DNA of 64,000 bases. It comes from Prillingera fragicola. Taxonomy: Eukaryota; Basidiomycota; Tremellomycetes; Trichosporonales; Trichosporonaceae. The position numbers and the translations under genes are program-made. Below, in pieces: positions 10,394 through 23,096 of this stretch; positions within the stretch are counted from its first letter, which is position 1; each line of letters opens with the position of its first letter. Below the pieces are notes generated by a model. It searched no databases and had not been told where the DNA came from. It worked only from the letters and a program-made list of their open reading frames with translations. Location of the stretch: NCBI GenBank assembly GCA_002335605.1, contig BEDY01000013.1, forward strand, positions 310,001 to 374,000. The letters run 5' to 3'.

Positions 10394-11424
10394 GGTGATG
10401 TTGGGGCTGGGTATGGCAACGGCACGGGGGACGTCAATGCGCGGACAAGTTGTAGGACAAAGACGAGAACTGTCAAACTGGAAGGTAGACTAGAAAAAGT
10501 TCGAGTGAAGTAGACACCATATTCAACACAACGTGCTCGAGAGTCACCCAACCCGCACCAACGTGTGAGTCACCACTGGCACAGCCCCGCACCACCAACC
10601 TGTACCTCTCTCATTAAACGCCAAGACCAACCCCGAACCCGAAGTTGGACCTGCTGATCGGCCGTGTTGCTATCCGCCCTAACCCTAACTCCACACAACA
10701 GTGGATCAGACACGGGTCACCCGCGGAAAGTTTATGACGTCGTTGTTTGGGCCGATCTGTTGGGCTTGATTGACCATTGCGGGGCCTGGCGGAGCATCCC
10801 GCCGCTTGAATGCAGGCATGACCAAAGTGTGGCTGGTGACTTGCATAAGGGTCATGGAGTGCAGAGCAGCGTTTGGGTGAAGACGTTGTGGCACTGTGTG
10901 TTGGTGTGCCAGTGCCACTGTGTGATCGCCCTCCGTAGCTGTGTGATCGTCGCAACTGAAACACCTCGTAAATCACTCATTACACCACCAAGACATGAGC
11001 TGGACCAAGACATCCAGAGCGTGCCCAGCGTGGAGAAATGAACCCCAACCTTCTCGATGGAATAGCCACCAGTCAACATGAAGGTCTGCGCACTTTGCTG
11101 CTGCTGCTGCTTCTTTCGGTGCACGGTTCGCGTGCTCCAGTCGCAGAATGCTGCAATGATGGGTTTGGGCTCTAACGTCCGTGCAAAGCACACTTCCGGT
11201 GTTGGGCATGCATACTCTGTGTCGTAGCTCGATGCGCAATGGCTCAATTAGGACGTAATATCATGTAGTAGACGCTAGTGCCCTACATATGTCAGAGGCA
11301 CTATGCGCCAAGCCAAGCTAACGCATTACATATCCATGTCAACTATCTAACAACACTATCGACAAGCAGTAGATCATCTTCTTCCGGTTTCCTCTCCCGG
11401 TCTTCCCTCAATCTCATCAACTGC
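10394..11424. other. Intergenic region with no gene seen
   Basis: About 1 kb. Frames on both strands are short, overlapping and without motifs. A CCCTAACCCTAAC stretch near 10676 is only two telomere-like units and is probably chance. The left end serves as promoter of the 68-aa gene; the right end is 3' flank of the PhyH gene. Confidence 0.4.
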
Positions 11425-12465
11425 CTAGTCATCCTGCGAGTACTCGACAGGACGGTCCTTCATCTCGTCCTGGAACGAGTTGAGCTTGTCGAGCAAAGGG
11501 TAGAGCGACGCGGGGACAGTCTTGCGGAACGAAGGGTCGGTAGTGTAGTTGAGCCCGTGCTGGAGCAAGTTGCGGGCACGCGAGTCGTCACCGGGAGGGG
11601 GCGAGCCGTAGCAGCCGTGCAGGGTGCGGCGCTTGACCTTGAGGTTGTACTTGCCGACATGCACTGGCGTCGTCAGTACGTTGACCACTGAGGAACACAG
11701 AATACTCACAAATGTTGTTGTTGTAGAACACCGACTGGCCCTTCTTGAGGTTGAGAACCTGGGCGCCGGGCATGGGTCCGCCCTCGAGGTTGGCCTTGCG
11801 CTCCTCGGGGGTACGGATGCGGTTGTGACTAGCGGGGACAGCCGAGAGGCAGGCGTCGTCGTAGAGAGCAGTGTTCCACTGGATGGTGTAGTGCTTGATG
11901 GCGAGAGCCTCCTTCTCCTCCTCGGGGGTAGCGGTGGCCTTGACGTCGTCGCGGTGCCACGACAGAGCATAGTCCTTCTCGAGGGGGTTGACGAGAATGT
12001 TGAACAGTTCTGCTCAGTGTCAGCTCGGCGCTAGTGCGACCTCAAGTCGCCTGACTCACCAAACTGCATCTCCTCGCGGGTGACACCCATAAGAGCAGCG
12101 CTGACGTCGAGCATGCGCTCACTGCCGTACCACTCGGCAAAGATGGGCTGCTTGAGGTCGGGGTGCATAATGTTCTGGATACCCCAGACATCGTCGCCCT
12201 CGGTCCAGGGAGGGAACTGCTTGCCGACCATGCGGACCTGGTCCCACTCGTGCTTGCGGCCCTGCTCGGTGACAGTGTCGGCAGCGACGCAGAGAGGCTC
12301 GTAGAGAGCGTCGGGAATCAGGCCATCGACAATAACGTAGCCTTCGCGCTTGTACTGATCTCGTCAGTGAAGCTCAACATGAGGCAGGGTAGTACTAACC
12401 GTGGCGACAATGTCATCGAGCTCGGCCTGAGTGAACTTGGGTCCTTGGGAGTAGTCGACAGTCAT
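11425..12465 (-). CDS. Phytanoyl-CoA dioxygenase (PhyH) family protein, 299 aa
   Basis: Predicted Fe(II)/2-oxoglutarate-dependent dioxygenase of the PhyH superfamily. Exons 12400-12465, 12060-12354, 11710-12009 and 11425-11663 close in phase. The protein has the PhyH opening (FTQAELDDIVATYKREGYVIVDGL), the facial-triad HxD as H139-R-D141 (SWHRDD), and a distal His at H222 (NNILHVGKY) or H236 with a following Arg cluster for 2-oxoglutarate binding. There is no N-terminal targeting sequence, and the C-terminus (SQDD) is not a PTS1, so a cytosolic enzyme is likely. The substrate cannot be told; fungal members act on fatty acyl, alkaloid or terpenoid substrates. Codon use is strongly biased, suggesting good expression. 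The start context is GTCATGACTG after a CT-rich leader. Confidence 0.88.
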
Positions 12466-13976
12466 GGTGATGAAGAGTGGTTAGAGGTTGTGAGAGATAA
12501 GAAGTGGCGAGAGTGGATGAACAAGACAGTCCATGTTCTGCCGCTTACTTATAACTAGCTAGATGCAGAGCATATGGTCCCCACACCACCCTCCTAAAAC
12601 TACGGCGACTTGGCCGACGTGCCGATGCTGATAAAAGGCTCGCCACCAGGAAGAGACTTTTCCGGCCCTCGTGGCACGGCGGCGGAGGCAAATTCATCCT
12701 AAAACGGGAGCAAATCGTACTGGAGATGTATATTCCGCGCCAGATTACAGTGAATGGACGGCGCTGGCCGGCCGGGCCGGCAGGTGGTGCGGGAGAACGA
12801 CCGGAAATGGATGTCGACAATTTCCTCGCCGAACCACTGCGTCGCCGTTGCAGGTAGCGACAAGGAATGACGGAAGCCACTGGAATGGGGGCCCAGCTGG
12901 CTGCATGCTGTGGTGCGGAGGCACCAGTTCCGTCACCAGCTAGGGCGAGCGGGGTGGGCTTCGCAGGTCGAGTGCTACGACGGAGCGCATGGCTGAACAA
13001 GTGGTCGGCGCACGGACAGCCGGCAAAACGCCGAAGCCGCGGAACAGCTTGTTAGGAGCTCGGAACTGACAGTCCCAGTCCGACCCAGGCTGAGGATACT
13101 TCGTGTCGCTTTGCCTCGCCACTGGCCAGCTACTGACCCCCACTCACGCGACAGTCACCATGGCGGCTTAAGGAAAACAGCCTGGAAATACGCCAGAACT
13201 ACAACAGCAAGGGAGTCGCCAGGCACGACTCAAAGGCGCCGACGTCGCATGTCCTCCGCCGGGACGCCGCGGTCCGCCGAATTGCTGCACCAGCTCAAGA
13301 GCGAACGCGAAAAGCGCGCCGCGCATTCGCTACGCTAGCGTAGCGGTTATCAGCGCTTCAGTTTCGCATTGCCGCGAAAACAAATGGCGGCCATTTAGCA
13401 TAATGATGAGAACATGCTACAGATATCGGTGACTACACGCAGATCCGTAAATATCAATGGTCTTCTTTCTCCTGAATGCATACAGGCTGACTCTTTTTGA
13501 GGCCGGTGTGCACAGTGTTGTACATGCTGGCCATGTTTGGATATGCTGCAGCTCGCCTCCCATGCAAGAGGTGCGTTAGTAAGGTTGCTCGTTACACGGC
13601 ACCTCGGCCCCCGCGATGATCCTTGTACCCTTCACTTAGATTCAAGTCCACTATGGGATACTACGTATACCTTAGAGAGAAGGGCTTCGTTTGAACTGGA
13701 CAGCAGTGCATAACCAGCTGCTGCGCGCTTGCACTCCACGCTGACGGGGCTGCCCACGGCTTGTAGCCAAGTCCTCTCTCTCCACGTATGTTAGACGGTG
13801 CCAGGGGGTACAGTTGTCCGGTGGCAAGCCCGCAATCCGTAGCACCGATCCACCGAGCACACCTCTTGACAACCTCGTAACCCTCTCAGAGTGCAGAAGC
13901 AACCCCACAGTGACACAAAGACATTATTTCTCTTCATCGTTTCTTCCACTATTAACCCCTCCTCCGACTCGCGGGC
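12466..13976. other. Intergenic region containing an 18-bp palindrome
   Basis: 1.5 kb with no supported gene. The promoter and leader of the PhyH gene lie at the left. A minus frame of 151 codons (12545-13000) has no motif and crosses the promoter. GC falls toward the right end. Confidence 0.4.
13328..13345. repeat. Perfect 18-bp palindrome
   Basis: CGCTACGCTAGCGTAGCG equals its own reverse complement. It could be a protein-binding site or a small cruciform; no gene-linked context shows which. Confidence 0.7.
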
Positions 13977-14249
13977 TTACGACTCTGCAGGGGCGTGCAT
14001 GTAGAATTTGTCTATCTGAGTGCAGTACTTCTTCCTCCCGTGGGCGCCCAGCACGCGGTAGCCAATAATGCCAGCAAATACCGTCAACGCAACAAATCTT
14101 GAAACGCCCACAGAACACCAAAGGTCTCTTGACTGAGCGGTTCTGAATCGCTCCCAATCTTCCAGTGATGAAACCGTTTTGTGTGTGATGTCCTGCAGTT
14201 TCCCCGCCCAGATGCGATCCAAAGCAGAAAGGTCTGGGCGGACAAACAT
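13977..14249 (-). CDS. Possible small membrane protein, 90 aa
   Basis: Not a family I recognise. A single open frame starts at ATG 14249. A hydrophilic N-terminal half (DLSALDRIWAGKL, then EDWERFR) leads into one hydrophobic segment (FVALTVFAGIIGYRVLG, about residues 49-65) that could span a membrane, followed by a basic tail (GRKKYC). A TATA-like AATATATTA lies about 65 bp upstream. A four-codon upstream ORF (ATG at about 14265) ends just before the start, and its end overlaps a possible GTAAAG donor, so the true first exon might be different. The frame's composition is less GC-biased than the neighbours, so the gene remains tentative. Confidence 0.4.
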   Translation of the reverse strand: MFVRPDLSALDRIWAGKLQDITHKTVSSLEDWERFRTAQSRDLWCSVGVSRFVALTVFAGIIGYRVLGAHGRKKYCTQIDKFYMHAPAES

Positions 14250-15171
14250 TTCCACTTTACCTGGCGGGCATGCGCAAAAGTGGTATTCCTGAGGTTGATT
14301 GTATTTTTTAATATATTATTTTCATCCCACTCAATCTGATCTGCTGCTCTGTTCCGTTACAGCAAGGAAGGAGGTTGAGTTCCTCTAGTGATCGCGTAGT
14401 TAAAGGCGCCTTGTCTCCTATGCCTGGCATCCATGCGCTTGACCCATCGCACAGCGGTCCAAGCAGTTATTGTGTCCGATGCGACCTCTAATGACGGCTT
14501 CACTTGTCCCACTTCTGCACCAATTCTACAGGTGCTCATTATACTGGGGATACAAAGCCTTTCTGAACGGAGGACAGCGTTTTGCTGCACCCCATCACTG
14601 GGCCTGGATTAGGACGACGCTGGCCAAGTACCAGCTCCGCATACGGCAACTCAGGGTCGCGTGCGTGGAGACGGTCCTTGGCCAGTCAATCCGCTGCTGG
14701 CTTAAGCCACACGTTCAGCTATCAGTCCAAGTCAATACGACTAGCGATCTGCTACTCGCCGGTCGCCACCGTCAGCCAACAATCCCTCTCTCTCTCACAA
14801 AACCATCCAGTGTCCAACGATGATTTTCATACTCTAGACAAACCTGTACATACCAGTAAAATGAATGAATGATAAGGACGATCTCTGCTGCACGCTTAGC
14901 CACCGCGAGACACACACGAGCAAGGGGGAAGGCTTGCCTTGCTTGTAGTGATGGGATTATACTGCGAACATTGCCCGCGTCGATGCTATGCTGTGTTTGA
15001 TTGGTTTTGGTTGTGGAGGGTGCTGTAGTGCAGAGCAAGTAGCTCGGAGGGGGATACGCTGCGAGAGTGAACGCGGGCTCAGAGGGGTGCGTTCATAGAG
15101 AACGCTGGAACGGTACTCGGCGCATCGCGCATGCCGCGCGACAAGTATCCGAACACAACAGACCCGGGGGT
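14250..15171. other. Intergenic region with no further gene seen
   Basis: About 0.9 kb. Apart from the TATA-like stretch near 14314, I see only short overlapping frames without motifs. The right end is the 3' flank of the SPF30-like gene. Confidence 0.4.
14310..14318 (-). promoter_or_regulatory. TATA-like element before the 90-aa frame
   Basis: AATATATTA followed by an A-run on the minus strand, about 65 bp upstream of the ATG at 14249. The stretch is one of the few AT-rich ones in this part of the window. Confidence 0.35.
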
Positions 15172-15988
15172 TTACTCGTCCAGAGCACGGGCAAACTTGT
15201 GCTTGCCCATGCGCTCGTACTCGGTCACGCCGCGACCCGAATTGACGACACCAACACGGCCTACATGTCAGCACAATTCATAGCGTAACAGAGAAAAAGC
15301 TCACCTGCTGGGCTGTCCGAGGTTCGGAACACCGACTTGCCCTCGAGACCCGAAATGTGGATACCCTTCTTGGCCGCCTTCTTTCCAAACTTCTGCCAGT
15401 CGTTCTGCTTGCCGCGCATCTCCTCGGCCTTGCTCTTTTGCTTCTCCATCCACTTTTCTCCCTTGGCCTTCTTCTTCTCCTTCTCACGCTCCGTCAACTG
15501 GTCGTTGGGGCGTTTCAGCACCGGCTTGGGGATTGGCGCGCTCGGGTCGTGCGGGCGGAGCGACGACAGTGGCACAGTGGTCGACGAGGTGTAACCCTTG
15601 AAGGTAATCGTGTAGAGCGGAGAGTCTTTGGAGCCAGTGACCTGATTGATGCGTGCAGGGTACCTGCTCTGTCAGCAGGTCGTCTCACGCACAGCTCAAC
15701 TCACATCTTGCCATCACGGTGGTACTTTGCCATACAGTCCATGCCTGCGCGGTACTCTCCCTGGTCCTGCCAGTTGGAGTTGGACTCATCCGCTCCCTCG
15801 ACAGTAGCCTTCTTGGGCTTGGGCTTGGACGACTCTGGCTTTTGGGTAGCCGCAAGCGTCTGCTCGGTGAGCTGGATGAGCTCGTCAAACTCCTGCTTGA
15901 GATCGAGCAAGTCCTTGTTCGTCGGGTCGCCCTCCAGCTGGAGGTTGACGAGTGCGAGCTGGTCCTTGAATGTCTGAAGCTCCTCCAT
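15172..15988 (-). CDS. SPF30/SMNDC1-like Tudor-domain splicing factor, 243 aa
   Basis: Nuclear pre-mRNA splicing factor of the SMN/SPF30 family, needed for tri-snRNP entry into the spliceosome. Exons 15705-15988, 15305-15663 and 15172-15260 close in phase. It starts MEELQTFKDQLALV, an N-terminal helix as in SPF30. A Tudor domain covers about residues 77-130 (RAGMDCMAKYHRDGKMYPARI, then LYTITFKGYTSSTTVPL). A Lys/Glu-rich helix (about 150-185) leads to the family C-terminal signature: KFGKKAAKKG, KSVFRTSDSPAGRVGVVNSGRG and TEY. Length matches the family (about 240). The Tudor core aromatic residues are present, so binding of symmetric dimethyl-arginine is expected from the family. Confidence 0.93.
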
Positions 15989-18087
<2,099 letters not shown>

Positions 18088-19021
18088 GCGGCGCATGCAC
18101 GGCGAGATGTAGCAGGATTGGACAAGGGAGGATATCTCTATTGCGACCGGGCTCGGCATTATTGGATCAAGAGCGATCAAAGCCGAGACGCCCATTGCGA
18201 GCGTGTGTGCTGTTGACGAAGAGCGCGCATCGGACATACTGCCCGCTTGCGAGACCGAGGTTTGGGGTGAGGTGGCCTTTAATATGGCTTTGGATTGTCC
18301 TGGAGGCATGGTTGGGGACTAGCTAGACCGTCTGCATTGTGTACTTTCAAGTTGTGGCTAGTTGCGCTCGAACAGACGTACAGAGCAAGTTGGCGGTGGG
18401 CAGTCGGTCGTTGCAGTACACTAGTGGCGGCAGAGGTGATAACGGGGTCACAGGGACCCTGAGTAACACTGCCGAGCGCAGTGTTTTGCAAACGTTCCAC
18501 AGTGCACAAGACTGCTCAACGTTGCCTATGCATGCGATCTTCTGTAGCACCAGGTCTACATGGCCTCTGTCATGACCCGGCAGAGACTAAGCCACGTACC
18601 GGTGCGCGACAATCTCTGCGACACATTCCTCCACCACTGATTCCTGCTGGTACCACCCCTGCCGCCACTGACGCGCCGACGCGACACTTTGACTGCAACC
18701 ACCCTGTTTCGATTCTCCACTTTGACTCTTCTCTCCTTTTCTTCCACTGCTTGCCTCTTGCATGTGTCCGGCCATTAATACCCACGGCCGCTCACTCCCT
18801 CACACCACTGCATAGCCCACATACGCACCACCACCCTTCCACGACCGCACATCTTGCTGTTTGGAGCGAAACCCTCACCACCTCAAACCCCTTCAGGACT
18901 CTGCACCCCTTCCCCGCCTTCCCCACAAGCACCCTATACCAACGTAGTCGATCACCTCTCTCTACTGTCACTACTATCCAAATCCGTCGCGGTGGTCGAC
19001 GAGTAAGATTGATATTCAACA
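18088..19021. promoter_or_regulatory. Promoter region of the sugar-porter gene
   Basis: About 0.9 kb with the Rab6 3' flank at left. From about 18620 on, a long CT/CA-rich leader runs into the ATG at 19022. A CCATTAATACCC stretch near 18772 is a weak TATA candidate. No gene is seen; the 195-codon frame at 18481-19068 reads through the leader in the wrong frame. Confidence 0.45.
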
Positions 19022-21412
19022 ATGCCGTACCAGGCCATCGAAGTGCCCGAGGGCTTCAAGAGCGATAGCCGGTTGCGGGGACATCGACTCTTGTACTCGG
19101 TCTCCGTGTTTCTGAGTATTGGAGTATGGCTGTTTGGGTGAGTTCATGTCGACGTGGTGTCGCTGCTGGGTGCTGGGTGCTGGCGCTCCACTCATGGACG
19201 GGCATGCCGTCGTGGTGGAGTGCCCGCTCATGCCTTCACCCGCCTGTGCTCGACGCTAGTGTCCTCGTTAGCATTGTCACTGACCTTTGCAGATATGATC
19301 AAGGGTACGCCACCCCCCTTTCGCGTCGACGTAGCTAACCACGGCGCTCTACAGTGTCATGTCTGGTAAGTCCCACCGCCCCTTGCTTCGAGCGCTGCTA
19401 ACCTCCCAAAGGCGTCATTACAGGCCCTTACTTCAAGTGAGCAAACCGGTGCCAGAGAAGGAGAAGGATACTGACACGGCTTCTCGCATTCTTTAGAGCA
19501 TACTGTACGTGTTCTCTCTCGCCGCCGCTGGTTGTTGAGAATGACGCTGACGGGTGTGCAGTTGACCAGCCTACTGCAACACAGATCGGCAAGTGCGTAC
19601 GAGTGGTGCTAGCCGACAAGGGCAGGGCTGACGAACGCAGTATGGTCGCTGTTCTCGAGATCGGCGCGTTCAGTGAGTCCTTTCTTGCCATTTGACTTGG
19701 CAGTGCCTTCGTGACCCCAGCTGACAGCCGCAGTAACGTCGCTGGCAGCAGCGCAGATGGCCGACCGGTGGGGACGGCGCTGGACCATGCGTATCGGTGC
19801 GATATTGTTCTCGGTCGGAGGATGCTTCCAGACATTCTGCAACGGATACAATGTCATGGTCTTTGGGCGGTTTGTGAGCGGCTGCGGTGTCGGCATGTTG
19901 AGCATGATCGTGCCCATTTATCAGGCTGAGAGTGAGTTGCTGCTAAGCGTGACAATACTGACCGCAGTCTCGCCTGCTGATCACCGTGGCTTCCTCGGCG
20001 CCCTCGAGTTCACCGGCAACATTGTTGGCTACTCGTCCTCGGTCTGGATCGACTATGCGTGCTCGTTCATTCAGAGCGATATGTCGTGGCGCATCCCCTT
20101 GTCCATTCAGGTCATTGGCGGCCTGATCTTGGCGTTTGGCAGTCTCATCTGCCCCGAGTCACCGCGTTACCTCATCGACACGGACCAGGACGCCGAGGGA
20201 CTCAAGGTCATCTCCGACTTTCAGGGCAAGCCGCTGGACGACTTCAAGGTGCAGGAAGAGTACAAGGAGATTCGCGATGGCGTTCTCGCGGACGTGAGTT
20301 GTGGTGCCGAAGAGTAGCGCTGACTGTTCAGCGCGCCGTTGGCGACCGCTCGTACAAGGCGCTCTGGAACAGGTACCGTGGCCGTGTCTTGATTGCGATG
20401 AGCAGTCAGATGTTCGCGCAGCTAAACGGCATCAATGGTTTGTGCTTGGACCTGGGAGTCGGCTGACAGCGTAGTTATCTCATACTATGCCCCTCTAGTC
20501 TTTGAACGTGAGTGCTGCCCTCCTTGGGTAACTTTGCTGACACCTCGCAGAGGCCGGCTGGATTGGCCGCGACGCAATTCTCATGACTGGTATCAACTCG
20601 CTCTTCTACATTGTCTCGTCCATCCCACCATGGTGGCTTACAGATGCCGCTGGACGCCGGCCTATTCTTCTCTGCGGAGCCATCGCAATGGCCATAGCAC
20701 TCACAGCGACCGGCTGGTGGATCTACATTGACCAGGCGTACACGCCCAACGCCGTCGTCGTCTGCGTCGTCATCTACAACTTTGCATTCGGCATGTCGTG
20801 GGGACCCATCCCGTGGCTGTACCCTCCCGAGATTATGCCTCTGCCTTTCCGTGCCAAGGGTGTATCGCTTTCGACGGCAACCAACTGGCTCTTTGTGAGT
20901 GAGGTTTTTGCGCCGAGCTGACGAAAGAACTACTGGGTCGGTGTCACGACGCCGCTGTTCCAGGAGCTTATCGGATGGCGCCTCTACCCTATGCACGCCT
21001 TCTTCTGTGTCATCTCGTTCATCCTGGGTAAGCCACACTACTCCGACGGCAGCTAACAACAGTCTACTTTCTCTACCCCGAGACCCGTGGCGTACCTCTG
21101 GAGGAGATGGACAAGCTCTTTGGCGACGAAGGCGGGTTTGACGACGAGGACGACGACGACGACATTGACGCGTCCGAGACATCGTCGCTGGTCGGCTCAC
21201 AGCGCTCGCGCTCGCAGTCCACCCGCGCATTGTCAAATAGCTCATCACTCCCCATCTCACGTAACGCGTCCCCCATGCCTGCCCGCGCGGACAACTCGCT
21301 CATGGGCCGCATGCAGCACGCATTCGACGGTGTCCTCGGCCGCCGCCAACGCGCAGAGGACGCAACCGCGCGAGGCCGCTACCGCGCGCTGGACGGGGGT
21401 AACGAGCACTAG
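19022..21412 (+). CDS. MFS sugar-porter family transporter, 563 aa
   Basis: Plasma-membrane sugar/H+ symporter or facilitator of the hexose-transporter type; substrate not determinable. Fourteen exons close in phase: 19022-19137, 19293-19304, 19355-19365, 19412-19436, 19497-19504, 19562-19592, 19641-19672, 19734-19931, 19968-20293, 20332-20437, 20475-20507, 20551-20894, 20928-21027, 21063-21412. Motifs include GYDQGVMSGVITGPYF after TM1, DRWGRR in loop 2-3, GRFVSGCGVGMLS, PESPRYLI after TM6, QLNGIN-VISYYAP in TM7, DAAGRRP in loop 8-9, WGPIPWLYPPEIMPL and the PETRG end of TM12. The C-terminal tail is acidic (a D-rich run near residue 460) and Ser-rich. Between residues 39 and 78 the exons are only 8-32 nt long. 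Confidence 0.92.
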
Positions 21413-23096
21413 GAACTCGCGAGGCTCGACACTAGTATACAACATTCGGCCGAGGTGGACGTCGAGGCCGCGGCACAGTTTGAGCTCGGGGAGGACAGTG
21501 CGAGGCCCTCTCTCGAGTCTCTGCGGTCCGAGGCCTTGTCACAGTCCCTGCCCCCGTCCCGACCTTCAAGGTAGAGCTATGCCGAACGTCGGCCCGGGGT
21601 TGTCGTGCCGAGCCTCACAGATACTGTAGCTTGTAGCATAAGTGTATGGAAACGGTCTGGTGGCGAATGGGTTGATTGGTGGATTGGGACACGCGCGGGT
21701 AGCAATCTCCATGCGCATGGCATTGAAACGCCTATCGGACAGCAGGGGAGCTGCAACCCCGTAAACCCGCTCAACGCGCAACTCCTATCGACGAGCTGGA
21801 GCACAGGTCCACGCCATGCGAGAAGCGCATGCCATCGGCGCCGAGCCATACGCTACCCTCCAAGACCAAGGCATGCCCGAGCATGCAGCACACCGAGCCC
21901 AGACGAGGCACGCGCACGGCCAAGCGGCCGAACAAGCCCTCGGGCCTCTTCGTATCTGGGACCAATCGCGCGTGCTGGCCGCAACCTCTCCGCTTTGCCG
22001 GTCTATCGCAGCTTGGCGGGCGAGTGGGGCCCTGCGTGCCGTGCCGCTGTGCCGTGCCGTGCCGTGCTATCGGCTCGCAGCTGGGACATGTGTGGCAGGG
22101 GCAAGACTGCTATCGGGACGGTGGGCGAGGCGGTTGGTCGGAGATGGGAGGGGGGTGCCGGATCAGAGGACCGGGATGGGTTTGTGTTGGACAAGCGTCG
22201 TGCACGCCTTTTCGAGCTCGGCTCTGCGCTCTCGATGGGCGAGACGTGATGCGCAGCGTTCTTGCTCGGCAGCCTCGCCGCGGTAACCATCTGGGTTGTC
22301 GCAGCCGGAGAATCCCGGCGCCGAACGCATTAGTCGACGACAGTTTGCGTGCTACGCACAAACTATCGCGACGCCTCAAAGTCTATATCTGCAGAGAAGG
22401 CCTAATGTGGGCTAAAGAAGCTGCTAACCACTGGTTTTGGCATAGATAGGTCATCAGAGGGAGATAGAAGTAGCAGAACGACGGCCGAAATGATAAGCTC
22501 CGACTGAATTGTGCGTAGGCCGGCTGCTTGTTCGGCTCGCATCACGCTGGGTGGCAAGTGTTGCTGCAGAGAGTGGATATCGACCAGGCTTCAACCTGTT
22601 TGCATGCAGACCCGGACCAAATGGTAGCTCCTATCAAACCCAGGCTGTTGCGCCGTGGCTTGCTCGCTATCCCAAGCCTGGCCACGACCGGTCGAGCCAG
22701 GGCGAGGTGCCCCGTTGAGGTTGATGTGCCGGGCGGAGTACGGCTGACGGAGTGAGTGAGAGGTATCTCTGCCCAATCAGCATCGACTACATTCTCCACC
22801 ATACAACGACCACACCATGCTCTTATCGCACACCATCCACCCCTCCCACTGCAAGCAACGTCGCTGGCTATGCATTGTTCAACGCCAAGTGTCCCCCTCT
22901 CGGGCTGCGGGTCCGCCATAACCATCCCCCTTCTTATTGTCTCCAGGCCACAGCTCGGCGTCACAGTCCACCGCAACCAGCAGCGTCTCTCATCTCTTCA
23001 TCAACACGACGTCTCAAACCACGCCCGGCAGCGCCCGACATTGTCTTCTCTCATTCTCACCACCTCGCCTACACGATTCACGATAACCGCACCACA
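21413..23096. other. Intergenic region, sugar porter to Zn2Cys6 gene
   Basis: 1.7 kb with no supported gene. Several 150-214-codon frames overlap on both strands between 21605 and 22449 but show no motif or splice-consistent structure. A CCGTG microsatellite lies at 22034-22068. From about 22780 the sequence becomes C/CA-rich leader for the transcription factor. An open GTG frame extends upstream of its ATG but has no ATG. Confidence 0.4.
22034..22068. repeat. CCGTG/GTGCC microsatellite
   Basis: A short tandem array of the pentamer GTGCC with one interruption. Low-complexity DNA, no gene assigned. Confidence 0.7.

Noticed and set aside
10676..10692. Telomere-like CCCTAACCCTAAC
   Set aside because: Only two units in the middle of a gene-rich region; expected by chance often enough.
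20475..21260. 261-codon minus frame
   Set aside because: Antisense to the last exons of the sugar porter; no motif.
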